From Marinomonas aquiplantarum (lineage in GTDB: Bacteria > Pseudomonadota > Gammaproteobacteria > Pseudomonadales > Marinomonadaceae): 64,000 nt of DNA. The translations under genes and the position numbers were made by a program. Below are positions 46,971 through 57,207 of the stretch, piece by piece; the first letter of the stretch is position 1; each line of letters opens with the position of its first letter. The stretch is from positions 1 through 64,000 of the forward strand of contig NZ_QNRF01000013.1 in NCBI RefSeq assembly GCF_003314975.1, written 5' to 3'. The notes below the pieces were generated by a model, which saw nothing but the letters and a program-made list of their open reading frames with translations, was not told where the DNA came from and did not search any database.

Positions 46971-49900
46971 ATGAAATCACAAAACTTTGAGTTTTTACGC
47001 GCTAACAACGAAACCTTAGCGAATCTTGGAGGCTTGGCTGAAGCCGTATTGCATATAGATCCGGGCAGTGCGCTGACTCGCCTACGAGGTTTTGGTGAAG
47101 AGTTAACAAAAGCGATTTATCGAGAAGAGCGCCTACCAAGGCTACCAGAATCAACCTTTAATGATCTGGTACGAGATCACACCTTTAAACGTTGCGTGAA
47201 TGCCTCTTTGGTGTATCAACTTAATCACTTGAGAAGGCAAGGCAATGAAACGGCGCATGGCGGTCAAGGTAACCTCCGCGATGCCAGCATTGCTTTAGGC
47301 ATTGCTCATGAACTTGCGTCTTATCTTGCGATACGATATTACGACACGAGAAAGCCTGATATTCCTGTGTTCGTCGAGATAAAAAACAACTCAGATGAAG
47401 TGGTGAAATTATCTGGTTCGTTGACCAAATACCAAGAAGAGCTGAAAAAGCAGCAATTATTACTGAACGAAGCCATTACAGAGTTAGAAAAAGAACGGAC
47501 GAAAAACCTCCAATACCTTGATGCGCCGTCTAAGCCAGACCAAGACAAGCGTAAGCAGGCCAGTGATGCCGTTGCAGACACTCTGCAATGGGACGAAGCC
47601 AAAACACGCCAATTACTTATTGATACCATGCTGGAACAAGCAGGCTGGCAGGTAAAGAGCCCTGAAAGTGTAGGCATTGAAGTGGAGTTGGCGTTTCCAA
47701 ATAACCCATCTGGTAAAGGCTATGCCGACTATGTGCTATGGGGAGACAATGGTAAGCCATTGGCGGTAGTCGAAGCCAAGCGCGCGAGTGCGTCAGACCA
47801 AGCAGGCCGTGAACAGGCTCGTCTTTACGCTGATGCCCTTGAAAAGCAATACCAACAACGCCCTGTTATCTTTTACACCAACGGCTTTGAAACTTACATT
47901 TGGGACGATGCACATTACAATACACCACGTGTTGTATATGGCTTTTACAGCAAAGACAGTCTCGAATATGTGATGTTCCAGCGCCAATATCGCGTTGCCA
48001 CGTTAGAACAACATAACCCTAACTTAGCGATTGCGGATCGTCTTTACCAAATAGATGCGATTAAATCCGTTGCCAAAACCTTTCAGGAGCAACGAAGAAA
48101 GGCACTCATTATTCAAGCCACAGGTACAGGCAAAACCCGTGTTGCTATTGCTCTGGCGGAGTTGTTGCTCACAACAGGCTGGGCGAAGCGTGTTTTGTTT
48201 TTATGTGACCGAAAAGAGCTTCGAACCCAAGCGAGCGATGCATTTAAAGTAAACCTACCCAGTGAGCCGCGTTGCGAAATCGGCGAGACCAACAAAATTG
48301 ATGAAAACGCACGTATTTATGTGTCTACCTACCCGGGGATGATGAACCGTTTTGCTCAGCTTGATGTAGGGTTCTTTGATCTTATTATTGCTGACGAAAG
48401 TCACCGTAGTATCTACAACCGTTACCGCGATGTTTTCGACTACTTCGATACCTTGCAAGTGGGTTTAACGGCAACGCCTGTAAAATTCATCAGCCGTAAT
48501 ACATTCGATATGTTCGGTTGTGAAACCACTGACCCAACTTTCGAGTTTGACCTTAAAAAAGCCATTGAACATGAGCCGCCTTACTTAGTGGACTTTAAAG
48601 TGCTCGATGCGACGACAGAGTTTTTGCGTGAAGGTATTCACTACAACGACTTGTCAGAAGAACAAAAACGTCAACTAGAAGACGACTTAGGCGTAGACGA
48701 GGCCAAAAACGCCACATATGAAGGCAAGGACATTGGTCGTAAAATTTTCAGTGAAAAAACAGACACGGAAATTTTAAAAGGCTTAATGGAAAACGGCATC
48801 AAAGACGAAACTCAGTCTTTAGTCGGTAAAACCATTGTCTTTGCGCAGAGCCAAAAACACGCTGATCACTTAGAAAAGCTTTTCTGCAAACTCTACCCTC
48901 AATATGGCAATAAAGTATGTAAAGTCATCCACAACAAAGTGCCGCATGTTGAAAGCGTGATTAAAGAGTTCAAAAAAGCCGACAGTGAATTTCGTATCGC
49001 CATCTCGGTCGATATGATGGACACAGGCATAGATGTGCCAGAGGTCGTCAACTTGGTGTTCGCGAAAAGCGTGAAATCTTGGGTGAAATTCTGGCAAATG
49101 ATAGGTCGAGGAACGCGTTTATGCCCCAACTTGTTTGGGCAAGGCCAAGATAAAAAGGAATTCTTGATCTTCGATCATTTCGGTAACTTCGACTTCTTTG
49201 AACAAGAGTACAAAGAACCAAATGACTTAGGCAGTAAGTCATTGCTGCAAACCACGTTTGAAAGCCGCGTGGCTCTTGCTGTACAAGCACAAAAATACAA
49301 CCAAGTTGCAGCCTATGACTTAGCGGTAGACTTGATTAAAGCAGACCTTGCCGACTTGCCAGACAAAAGCATCGCGGTTCGCAAAGAGCTAAGAGCGGTG
49401 CTAGAACTGATAGAAACTGACCAACTCAAACAGCTAGATGGCTCGACGCAACATCTACTAGAAAGTAGAATAGCGCCGCTTATGTCGGCAAGGCCTTTAA
49501 AAGACAAACATGCGAGCCAATTTGATCGACTTATTGCCACCCTACAATCGAGCATCGTTGAGCAAAGCAGCAGTCTTGAAGATCGCAAGGCGACATTGCT
49601 AGAACAAGTCAGCGACCTCGCTGGGACAATACAAGCGGTACGCCAGAAACAGAAGGACATAGATGAGCTGCTAAGCGCGGATTTCTGGCAAGCGCTGAGT
49701 GTCGAAAAACTCGATGCATCGCGCAAAAAACTTCGTGGCATTATGAAGTATCGCCGCTCTAAATCCACTGGCACCTTAGATATCGCATTAACGCGTACTC
49801 AAGATAGCGCCATGACATATCAAGTACGTGAAGTAGCGCTTTTTGAAAAAGACGAGCTGAGTTTGTACCGTCGAAAAGCCAAAGAAGTGCTTGAGAAAAT

Positions 49901-50339
49901 GGTCGCTATCAACCCGATTTTGCAAAAAATCAAACAACAGCAGCCCGTCGCCGAAAGCGAGCTCAAAAACCTAACCTCAACCATACTCACCGCACACCCA
50001 ACCGTGAATATGACAGTGTTAAACGAGTTTTACGGTCGCACGGCGGATCAATTACATATTACTTTGCAGGAGCTTATTGGCTTAGACCCTGAAAAAGTCA
50101 GCCAGCATTTTGAAGGCTTTGTTCATCGTCACCCGAACTTAACCTCTAAACAAGTACGCTTTATGGACATGCTTAAAGGCTACCTTGCAAATTACGGTTT
50201 TATTGAAGTAGAAAAACTGTACGATGAGCCCTTTACCAACGTCGATCACGCAGGGCCAGATGGCGTATTTAAAGAAAGCGACGTAGACGACCTAATTCAA
50301 GTACTTAAGCCCTTTATTAGGACGCCGCCTAGCGCATAA
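46971..50339 (+). CDS. hsdR: Type I restriction enzyme, HsdR subunit
   Basis: A 1122-residue restriction and translocation subunit. An N-terminal helical domain (about 5-130, DUF4145-like) is followed by a coiled coil, the HSDR_N nuclease with ADYVLW and VVEAKR (about 252-267), a DEAD-type helicase with QATGTGKTR near 381, ADESHRS, GLTATP and MIGRGTRLCP, and an EcoEI_R-type C-terminal domain. I take ATG 46971 since the sigma-54 promoter predicts initiation near 46952; ATG 46953 would leave no leader. It cuts unmodified DNA after translocation. EcoEI-like branch. Confidence 0.92.
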   Translation: MKSQNFEFLRANNETLANLGGLAEAVLHIDPGSALTRLRGFGEELTKAIYREERLPRLPESTFNDLVRDHTFKRCVNASLVYQLNHLRRQGNETAHGGQGNLRDASIALGIAHELASYLAIRYYDTRKPDIPVFVEIKNNSDEVVKLSGSLTKYQEELKKQQLLLNEAITELEKERTKNLQYLDAPSKPDQDKRKQASDAVADTLQWDEAKTRQLLIDTMLEQAGWQVKSPESVGIEVELAFPNNPSGKGYADYVLWGDNGKPLAVVEAKRASASDQAGREQARLYADALEKQYQQRPVIFYTNGFETYIWDDAHYNTPRVVYGFYSKDSLEYVMFQRQYRVATLEQHNPNLAIADRLYQIDAIKSVAKTFQEQRRKALIIQATGTGKTRVAIALAELLLTTGWAKRVLFLCDRKELRTQASDAFKVNLPSEPRCEIGETNKIDENARIYVSTYPGMMNRFAQLDVGFFDLIIADESHRSIYNRYRDVFDYFDTLQVGLTATPVKFISRNTFDMFGCETTDPTFEFDLKKAIEHEPPYLVDFKVLDATTEFLREGIHYNDLSEEQKRQLEDDLGVDEAKNATYEGKDIGRKIFSEKTDTEILKGLMENGIKDETQSLVGKTIVFAQSQKHADHLEKLFCKLYPQYGNKVCKVIHNKVPHVESVIKEFKKADSEFRIAISVDMMDTGIDVPEVVNLVFAKSVKSWVKFWQMIGRGTRLCPNLFGQGQDKKEFLIFDHFGNFDFFEQEYKEPNDLGSKSLLQTTFESRVALAVQAQKYNQVAAYDLAVDLIKADLADLPDKSIAVRKELRAVLELIETDQLKQLDGSTQHLLESRIAPLMSARPLKDKHASQFDRLIATLQSSIVEQSSSLEDRKATLLEQVSDLAGTIQAVRQKQKDIDELLSADFWQALSVEKLDASRKKLRGIMKYRRSKSTGTLDIALTRTQDSAMTYQVREVALFEKDELSLYRRKAKEVLEKMVAINPILQKIKQQQPVAESELKNLTSTILTAHPTVNMTVLNEFYGRTADQLHITLQELIGLDPEKVSQHFEGFVHRHPNLTSKQVRFMDMLKGYLANYGFIEVEKLYDEPFTNVDHAGPDGVFKESDVDDLIQVLKPFIRTPPSA

Positions 50340-50414
50340 AGCGAGCGAACTAAAAAAGGCTAACAAACATAACCACTTCAAAAGTATGCGTTTGAAGACA
50401 ACAAGAGAGACAAA

Positions 50415-52007
50415 ATGCTAACCGGACCAATCCGCAACGATATTGATAAACTTTGGGAAAAATTCTGGACAGGCGGTATCACCAACCCGTTAACCGTGAT
50501 CGAACAAATCAGTTATTTGATGTTTGCCCGCATGCTCGATATGCAAGAAGAAGCCGCTGAGCGCAAAGCCAGCCGCACGGGTAAAGCGTTTGATCGACTC
50601 TTTCCAGACACCAAAGAAGGCCAATTATTGCGCTGGAAAAACTTCAAAAACCTAGATGGAAAGACGCTACACAAGCATTTAAAAAATGAGGTGTACCCGC
50701 ACTTTGCACAACTAGGGCAGACTCAGGATGGCGAAGAATCCACCACCACTAAACAAGCATTCGGTAACATTGCCGAATACATGGAAGATGCCGACTTAGA
50801 AATTAAAAACGAATCCGTGCTGGTGGCTGCGGTTGAAATGGTCGAAAACCTTCCCCTCACGCAAAGCGATGTAAAAGGGGACATATACGAATACCTGCTT
50901 AGCAAACTCACCACCGCAGGCATTAATGGGCAATTCCGTACCCCGCGCCATATCATCGACGCTATGATCGACATAATCGACCCGCAACCGTTTGATACTA
51001 TATGCGACCCTTCATGCGGTACAGCGGGGTTCTTAGCGCGTTCTATGGAATATCTAAACCGCAAACACTCCAGTCCAGAAGGCACATGGCAAGACGAAGA
51101 GGGCAACACCCATTATTCGGGAGACTTACTCGAACCTTACCGCGAACACATCAGCGACGACATGTTCTGGGGCTTTGATTTCGACACCACCATGCTGCGT
51201 GTTTCCAGCATGAACATGATGTTGCACGGGGTAAACGGCTCTAATATTCTGTACCAAGATAGCCTAAACAAATCCATTCGTGAGAACTACCCAAAGCAGG
51301 AAGAAGATTTCTTTGATGTGATTCTCGCCAACCCGCCTTTTAAAGGCAGCCTAGACGAAACCAACACCAACCCAGAACTGCTAAGCATGGTCAAAACCAA
51401 AAAGACCGAGCTGCTTTTTGTGGCGCATATTCTACGAGCACTCAAACTCGGCGGCCGTGCGGCGGTGATTGTACCGGATGGCGTATTGTTTGGCTCCTCC
51501 AAAGCCCACCAACAACTGCGTAAAGAGTTAATCGAAAACAACCAACTGGAAGGTATCATCAGTCTACCCAGCGGCGTATTCAAACCCTACGCCGGTGTCA
51601 GCACCGCCATCCTATTGTTCACCAAAGGCGGCACGACAGAGCGGGTTTGGTTCTACGACTTACAAGCGGACGGTTACTCCTTAGACGACAAACGCACACC
51701 ACTAAAAGGCGACAACAGCAACGACCTGCCCGATGCCATTGCCAAATGGAAAGCTTACCGTCAGCTGGTGCTAGACAACGCCATGGCAGAACAGGTCAAC
51801 GAGCAGTTTGGAGACAAAACCCAAAAAGCCTTTGTCGTCGACGCTGCCGACATCGCCAGTAACAAATACGACCTGTCTATCAACCGCTACAAAGAAGTGG
51901 TGTACGAAGAAGAAGTCTACGAAGACCCGAAAGTCATCCTTGGCAAACTCATGGCACTGGAAAACGAGATTATGGCAGACCTGAAAGAACTTGAGGGGAT
52001 GCTGTGA
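50415..52007 (+). CDS. hsdM: Type I modification methylase, HsdM subunit
   Basis: A 530-residue adenine-N6 methyltransferase. An HsdM_N helical domain ([18 protein letters not shown]) precedes the catalytic domain: SAM motif DPSCGTAGF near 197 and catalytic NPPF near 305. The end is helical and contacts HsdS. It overlaps hsdS by four bases (GTGA), so translation is coupled. Last ~50 residues ([17 protein letters not shown]) are typical of the family. Confidence 0.95.
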   Translation: MLTGPIRNDIDKLWEKFWTGGITNPLTVIEQISYLMFARMLDMQEEAAERKASRTGKAFDRLFPDTKEGQLLRWKNFKNLDGKTLHKHLKNEVYPHFAQLGQTQDGEESTTTKQAFGNIAEYMEDADLEIKNESVLVAAVEMVENLPLTQSDVKGDIYEYLLSKLTTAGINGQFRTPRHIIDAMIDIIDPQPFDTICDPSCGTAGFLARSMEYLNRKHSSPEGTWQDEEGNTHYSGDLLEPYREHISDDMFWGFDFDTTMLRVSSMNMMLHGVNGSNILYQDSLNKSIRENYPKQEEDFFDVILANPPFKGSLDETNTNPELLSMVKTKKTELLFVAHILRALKLGGRAAVIVPDGVLFGSSKAHQQLRKELIENNQLEGIISLPSGVFKPYAGVSTAILLFTKGGTTERVWFYDLQADGYSLDDKRTPLKGDNSNDLPDAIAKWKAYRQLVLDNAMAEQVNEQFGDKTQKAFVVDAADIASNKYDLSINRYKEVVYEEEVYEDPKVILGKLMALENEIMADLKELEGML

Positions 52008-53209
52008 TTAAACTTGGTTGTAATGATAGTTTGCCTAGTGGGTGGGTGTGGGCGAAAGCAAATGATGTAATGGACGTTCGTGATGGGACACACGATTCCC
52101 CCAAGGCTCTAGCTACCGGTATTCCACTTGTCACATCAAAAAATTTAGTGAATGGAGAAATTGATTACTCTACTTGTACGTACATCAGTGAAGAGGATCA
52201 CGAGAGTATTTCTAAACGATCTGCCGTAGATGATGGTGATATTTTATATGCAATGATTGGAACGATTGGAAACCCAGTGATTGTAAGGAAAGACTTCGAC
52301 TTTTCAATTAAAAATGTTGCGCTGTTTAAGTTTGCGAATTCAGATTTATGTAATAGATACATTTACCATTACTTAAATTGTGGTTTAGCTAAGCAGCAGT
52401 TTCAAAGCAACTCTCGTGGCGGTACGCAGAAGTTCGTTTCATTAGGAAATATAAGGGAGCTGATGATCCCCCTCCCACCCTTAGAAGAACAAAAACGCAT
52501 TGCCGCCATCCTTGATAAAGCCGACGCCATACGCCGCAAACGCCAACAAGCCATCGACCTCGCCGATGAATTCCTCCGCTCAGTATTCTTAGACATGTTT
52601 GGTGATCCCGTGACGAATCCTAAGGGGTGGGAGGTTAAGAGTGTAGAAGAGGTGTCACTTAAAGTAACGGACGGAGTTCATGCTAAACCAAACTATGCTG
52701 ATTCAGGAATTCCTTTTATCTCGGTTAAGAATATTATTGGTGGGCGTATTAGCTTTGACGATACAAAATTTATTTCACTCGAAGATCACATTAAATATTC
52801 AAAAAGATGTAATGTAGAAAAAAGAGATATTGTTTATACGAAAGTGGGAGCGACTTATGGTCGAGCTGCACTTGTAGAGACTGATACAGAATTTAGTTTA
52901 TACGTTAGTGTTGCGCTTATTAAACCTAACCACAATTTAATTGATGCTAGATTCTTAACTGAAGTAATGAATTCATCCTCTGTTAAGCGACAGGCTGATC
53001 GCTCTATAAAAGGTGCAGGAGTGCCGGATTTACACCTAGTTGAAATTAAAAGCTTTTTGATTCCAGTGCCTGATCTAAATACTCAGCGGGGCTTCGTGTC
53101 AAAAGTTAATGGCATATATAAAAAGGTTGAAAGATATAAAAAAACTCTGTTTAAGCTTGATGAGCTTTTCAATTCGTTAAGCCAAAAAGCTTTTTCAGGC
53201 CAGTTATAG
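52004..53209 (+). CDS. hsdS: Type I specificity subunit HsdS
   Basis: A 401-residue specificity subunit with two target-recognition domains. TRD1 runs about residues 10-150 and TRD2 about 205-375, joined by the conserved helix PPLEEQKRIAAILDKADAI. It begins at GTG 52004, overlapping the hsdM stop. Base composition within each TRD is A/T-rich compared with hsdR and hsdM, as usual for exchanged recognition domains. Each TRD reads half of a bipartite DNA site, which cannot be predicted here. Confidence 0.94.
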   Translation: MIKLGCNDSLPSGWVWAKANDVMDVRDGTHDSPKALATGIPLVTSKNLVNGEIDYSTCTYISEEDHESISKRSAVDDGDILYAMIGTIGNPVIVRKDFDFSIKNVALFKFANSDLCNRYIYHYLNCGLAKQQFQSNSRGGTQKFVSLGNIRELMIPLPPLEEQKRIAAILDKADAIRRKRQQAIDLADEFLRSVFLDMFGDPVTNPKGWEVKSVEEVSLKVTDGVHAKPNYADSGIPFISVKNIIGGRISFDDTKFISLEDHIKYSKRCNVEKRDIVYTKVGATYGRAALVETDTEFSLYVSVALIKPNHNLIDARFLTEVMNSSSVKRQADRSIKGAGVPDLHLVEIKSFLIPVPDLNTQRGFVSKVNGIYKKVERYKKTLFKLDELFNSLSQKAFSGQL

Positions 53210-53263
53210 GAATAAAGCAATGGATTGGCAGCGAGACTTTCACTGGACGAATTAGCAATATTG

Positions 53264-53306
53264 AAACCGTCAAGGTGCTGGCTGCCTCGGCGGTTTTTGT
53301 TTTTTG
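53264..53306 (+). terminator. Terminator after the hsd operon
   Basis: AAACCG and CGGTTTTT flank an inner AGG/CCT stem, followed by a T-rich tract (GTTTTTTGG). It is an imperfect hairpin, but it separates the hsd genes from the following sigma-54 promoter. Confidence 0.5.
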
Positions 53307-53422
53307 GAAGGTAAGAGCGGCTAGGGAAATAAAGGTAAATAAACTTACTAGAAAGTAGTTTTTATTACGGTTTGAATTTTTGGTTTTATTTTAAGTTATT
53401 GAAAAATATATAAAAATAAAGT

Positions 53423-53437
53423 TGGCATAGCTTTCGC
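53423..53437 (+). promoter_or_regulatory. Sigma-54 promoter of the Druantia-like operon
   Basis: TGGCATAGCTTTCGC fits TGGCAC-N5-TTGC with GG and GC in exact register. Together with the flanks it is AAAGTTGGCAT-N5-TCGCTAT, closely matching AAACTTGGCAC-N5-TCGCAAT at 46922. It would start transcription near 53449, 20 bp before the 2-TM gene at 53469. The 100 bp upstream is A/T-rich, suited to bending by IHF. Confidence 0.7.
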
Positions 53438-53468
53438 TATCTCTCTTGAAACAGTAAAGGAGAGATAG

Positions 53469-53939
53469 ATGAAAAAGATGTGTTCAATAGTCATGGTGTT
53501 TGCCGCAATGATTCCGTTTTTAGGCTTTGGTGTGTTGAGTTATTACCCAAGCCTTGAAGAAGCCTCGTACTTTTCTACCACCTTTGGTATTGGTGCGAGT
53601 TTGTTTTCGGGTGCGGCATTGGGCTTGGCAATTTATTCGTTTGTGCTGCAACAGAAGCAAAACGACCAGTTTGAACACGCCACACTCAAAGCAATGGCTG
53701 GGCAAATGGAGGCGTTGGAGCTGCTAAAAAGCGCCATCGACGAGCAAGCCTCCACCGCCAAAGTGACGGCACTGAATACCTTGATCGCGATGGACGAACG
53801 CCGCCTAAAAGACCTAAAAGAATGGGGTAGAAACCTCGGCGACGAAAACCGCTATGCTGGTGGCATCCGCAAAGCACAGAATCGAATAAATGAACACAGA
53901 GCAAAAATCGAAACCATCAGTGATTCGATAGAAGGTTAA
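53469..53939 (+). CDS. Two-helix membrane protein with coiled coil
   Basis: A 156-residue protein I cannot name. Two transmembrane segments (about residues 5-25 and 35-58) are followed by a charged helical region (about 60-155) likely to form a coiled coil (MEALELLKSAIDEQ, LNTLIAMDERRLKDLKEW). AAGGAG sits 7 bases before ATG 53469. It is the first gene behind the second sigma-54 promoter and lies 19 bp before the DruH-like gene, so it could be an extra component of the system or a passenger. Confidence 0.7.
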   Translation: MKKMCSIVMVFAAMIPFLGFGVLSYYPSLEEASYFSTTFGIGASLFSGAALGLAIYSFVLQQKQNDQFEHATLKAMAGQMEALELLKSAIDEQASTAKVTALNTLIAMDERRLKDLKEWGRNLGDENRYAGGIRKAQNRINEHRAKIETISDSIEG

Positions 53940-53958
53940 GGAAGAAAGGACAAGACCT

Positions 53959-56900
53959 ATGATACTACGCCAAAGTGCGATTAATGATTGGCTCCAAACG
54001 TTATTGCGTAAACGCAATGTTGATGCGCCAACAGGTAACCCGTTATATTCCTATCAATTAAATGAAACAGAGTTTTTTACCTTAAATAGCTTGTTAAAGC
54101 AGTCGTCTTACTCTCTTCAACATTCTAAAGATACGGGGTGGTGCGCTGCCTTTTGTTTGTATGGTGCAGAATGGTATCGCCGACAGTATATTTCTGGCTG
54201 GAGCTGGTTGGAAATCTTCGCTGGTTTGGGATATGAGATAGACCCAAATAAACGTCCAGATGTGGTGGAAAAAGGTTTAGCGTTTTGGAAACGAAGCGTG
54301 AGCCAATACGAGAATGGCCAAAAAAGCTACTTGGGTACCGTATTCAGTGAGGGTGGTGTGCCGTTTGCCTTATTGGCCAGCGAAGGCAGTCGGTTTCAAC
54401 AAATGTTTAAGCGCCTATTGATAGACTATGACCATGCCAAGGCACTTGGGGTATCAACTATTCCCTATATTCAACAACAATTAAAAAACATGGCCAATGC
54501 ATTCCAGCAAGAAACAACGGTGTCTTTGTTGGATCGAATGGTCTCTGAGCTGTATAAGGTGATTGATGGTTTTTCGCTAGAAACGCAGGATCACCCCGTT
54601 GCTTATCTGGATAGAGAATACCCAAATTGGCGCTTGAATTTCCCAATACCTTTAGACAACACGACGGGCGAGGAGCTTTTATCTGGCCTTTTGAAGTCGG
54701 CGGCGAGCCACCGAAAAGCAACCAAAGAACAAGGTAAGCGAATCCAAGTGATGCAGTGGTTAGCAAATACTGACGCTCTGCAACTTTCCACTCGTATCGA
54801 GCTCGCTAAAACCTTTAGTATCGAATACGGGAGGGGGCATTTTAGTAGCCCTATGGTTGAGGTGCTTATTTGTGAAGGCAAACAGCCCGTTGTTCGCTTA
54901 GGTTTGGTTCGAGTCGAGCTGAATGAAAAAGCGTCGAAGGTACATTTAACAAGAACACGTGCGGAGTTCTCTAGAGGACAATTAGAAGCCCCTCTTAGTA
55001 TTGTACTTATGCAAGGTGGTAACGAGTGTTATCGTGAGGTATTGCCAAACACTGCACTAATGTTGTCAGAGATGCCTTTGGTGTTCGAAAAACGTGAGGA
55101 TAGACATGTTTTTGTTGGACAGGGAAGTGTGAGCAAAAAGGCACCTTCTTTGTGGGTTTTAATGTCAAACGCCTTTCAGGTTTTACCATCAGAGGAAATG
55201 GCTGAGATCCGTGAAAGAGCTAATAAAGACGATTATTGTTTTTTAGAGTTCGTTGGCGAGCTGGCGGTTCACCAGCAAGCAGAGGAAGACAGCGATGAAT
55301 TTGTCGTATCGACAAAAGCAGACCAATTTTCAAAGGAGTTGTTGGAAATAAAAGGGGAGGAGTTCGAGATTGAGTCAAACTTGGGATACCCAGTTTATAA
55401 GGGATTTCCATGGGTTTCGTGTCTCTATCCTGAGTCTAAAATTTATATTGGTAACCAGAAAATAGAGCAGTTACAGCATCTTTCGGGCTTTTTTGGCCGT
55501 CAAGTGCTTAAAGTGAAAGCCGCGGGTAAAACTCTGTATCGTAAAAAAATTGCGATTCTACCCAAGAGTTTTTCTCTTCAGATCAGAGCAGGTAAGACGG
55601 CCAATCAAGGTTTTGTTCATGTGTCGTGTGAGCAGCGTATTACTTCTGCGATTCAATCTGATGTGAGCGTTAAGTCGCACAAAACAGACAATGGCAAGGT
55701 ATTCGAACTGGTTTGTGACGGCACGTCTCCTTCTAACGTTGACGTTGAGGTACGTGCCAATTTATTAGCAGAACCGATTGTGTTTCGAGTGCCGTTTCCA
55801 GCGAAAGGGGCGCTACTGTTTGATGCACATAACAAAGTATTGCCGAGAAAGTTGGTCATTGATCAGTTGTTAGGCGCTCGCGCCATGTTATTTGCTGAGC
55901 CTGATTCAAACAATACGTGCTATAACATTGAGTTGAATGCGCTGTCATCATCTCGCCACTCTGTTCAGGAAAACTATTCTTACCGCGTTAGCGATGCTTA
56001 CCAAGAAGTGAGCTTGTATGAGTTTCGCCATAAGATAAAAGCGCTTTTGGCAGCTTCTGATGCGCTAGACGCTGTGGTTCGTATGGTGGTGAGTAGCCCT
56101 AGTTGCGACTCCAAACAGTATGAAATTGGGCGCTATTCAGTCTCACCTCAGAAAGAAGGGCAATTGCTGGCGTTTAATGAACGTGATGTGAAAGATTTCG
56201 CTGATTTGAAGGTTGAGTTGATCAATTTGTCTGATCCAAATGAAAAGCCTCGCCCTGTTTTGCAGCGCTCATCTGGCGGTGCGCCAATTGGTAAATTTGA
56301 GTTGCCAAGTCATCTGGATTCTCCCTATCTTGCTGTGCCGTCTGAAGATTCGACGATCTCTTTTCGGGCTATATTTATCCCAGCTACTCATTCTGTGTTG
56401 AATACCAATCAAGCTAAGTCTTTAAGTAAAGCGGTGGCGGAGTTTCATCCCAAAGCTAACCCAAGAGCCTTTGATTTTGTGTTGAATGACATGGCGCGGG
56501 ATTTAACTCATTCGAGTTGGTCTTATCTCGATGCCTTGTTTGGTCAATTTACTCACCTTCCTATGGTGACGTTCGAAGTTTGGAAAGCGCTAGCTAAGCA
56601 TCCTTCTTGCCTAGCTGCTTATGTGTTTGCAACGAAGCATGATGTACAAGAGGTAATGCAGTCGATGCAGATTGAGCTGAACGTGTTGTGGGAGCTATTG
56701 CCAGCTTCTGCATGGCAAAGAGCGGAAGGTTGTTATCGGGAGTATTTGACGGTTAAGGGGTGTCCTGAGGAGTTCTTGGGCAAACGGGTGAGTAACAAGA
56801 AAAACAGCATTGCTCGTTTTCTTGGCCTTTCTGATTTATTTGATGTCTCTGCTAAAAAAGGGCCGATGTACTTTACCTTGATTGAAATGTGGCGTGCTGA

Positions 56901-57204
56901 TCTGCTTCGCCATAAAAGTGACGATGGGGTTGTGTGGCCCGAGCACTATGCCATGGCGCTAGAGCAGTGGATTAGCCACAGAGAACCTAATCTCTTGTGT
57001 TTTGATATTCCTAGTCGGTTTCAGGTAGCGGTGGTGCTGTTTCCTATTGTGGCCGCTGCGATAGTGGCGGGTCGAACCACATGGAAAGACGTACTAGGTA
57101 CCGTAGAGTTAGATAATGTTTTAGTTCGGCAGTTAATGGATTTTGATCGTGCATGGTTTGAATCGGTTTTCCAGTGCTGTCTATGTGTGTATTCAGAGGA
57201 ATAA
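53959..57204 (+). CDS. DruH-like protein (STY4851/ECs_5259 type)
   Basis: A 1081-residue protein without familiar enzymatic motifs. Position, size and N-terminus (WCAAFCLYGAEWYRRQYISG) fit the STY4851/ECs_5259 family that pairs with DUF1998 helicases, which I associate with DruH of Druantia type III. That naming rests on memory of family layout and not on a search. It is mostly beta-rich in the middle (about 280-780) and helical at both ends. The next gene starts 3 bp after its stop, so the two are translationally linked. Role in defence is unknown. Confidence 0.6.
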   Translation: MILRQSAINDWLQTLLRKRNVDAPTGNPLYSYQLNETEFFTLNSLLKQSSYSLQHSKDTGWCAAFCLYGAEWYRRQYISGWSWLEIFAGLGYEIDPNKRPDVVEKGLAFWKRSVSQYENGQKSYLGTVFSEGGVPFALLASEGSRFQQMFKRLLIDYDHAKALGVSTIPYIQQQLKNMANAFQQETTVSLLDRMVSELYKVIDGFSLETQDHPVAYLDREYPNWRLNFPIPLDNTTGEELLSGLLKSAASHRKATKEQGKRIQVMQWLANTDALQLSTRIELAKTFSIEYGRGHFSSPMVEVLICEGKQPVVRLGLVRVELNEKASKVHLTRTRAEFSRGQLEAPLSIVLMQGGNECYREVLPNTALMLSEMPLVFEKREDRHVFVGQGSVSKKAPSLWVLMSNAFQVLPSEEMAEIRERANKDDYCFLEFVGELAVHQQAEEDSDEFVVSTKADQFSKELLEIKGEEFEIESNLGYPVYKGFPWVSCLYPESKIYIGNQKIEQLQHLSGFFGRQVLKVKAAGKTLYRKKIAILPKSFSLQIRAGKTANQGFVHVSCEQRITSAIQSDVSVKSHKTDNGKVFELVCDGTSPSNVDVEVRANLLAEPIVFRVPFPAKGALLFDAHNKVLPRKLVIDQLLGARAMLFAEPDSNNTCYNIELNALSSSRHSVQENYSYRVSDAYQEVSLYEFRHKIKALLAASDALDAVVRMVVSSPSCDSKQYEIGRYSVSPQKEGQLLAFNERDVKDFADLKVELINLSDPNEKPRPVLQRSSGGAPIGKFELPSHLDSPYLAVPSEDSTISFRAIFIPATHSVLNTNQAKSLSKAVAEFHPKANPRAFDFVLNDMARDLTHSSWSYLDALFGQFTHLPMVTFEVWKALAKHPSCLAAYVFATKHDVQEVMQSMQIELNVLWELLPASAWQRAEGCYREYLTVKGCPEEFLGKRVSNKKNSIARFLGLSDLFDVSAKKGPMYFTLIEMWRADLLRHKSDDGVVWPEHYAMALEQWISHREPNLLCFDIPSRFQVAVVLFPIVAAAIVAGRTTWKDVLGTVELDNVLVRQLMDFDRAWFESVFQCCLCVYSEE

Positions 57205-57207
57205 GCA

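Noticed and set aside
46714..53354. AACTTGTTAGAAA (46724) and AACTTACTAGAAA (53342) as shared activator sites
   Set aside because: The similarity is 11 of 13 bases, but their distances to the two promoters differ (about 190 and 69 bp), so chance cannot be excluded.
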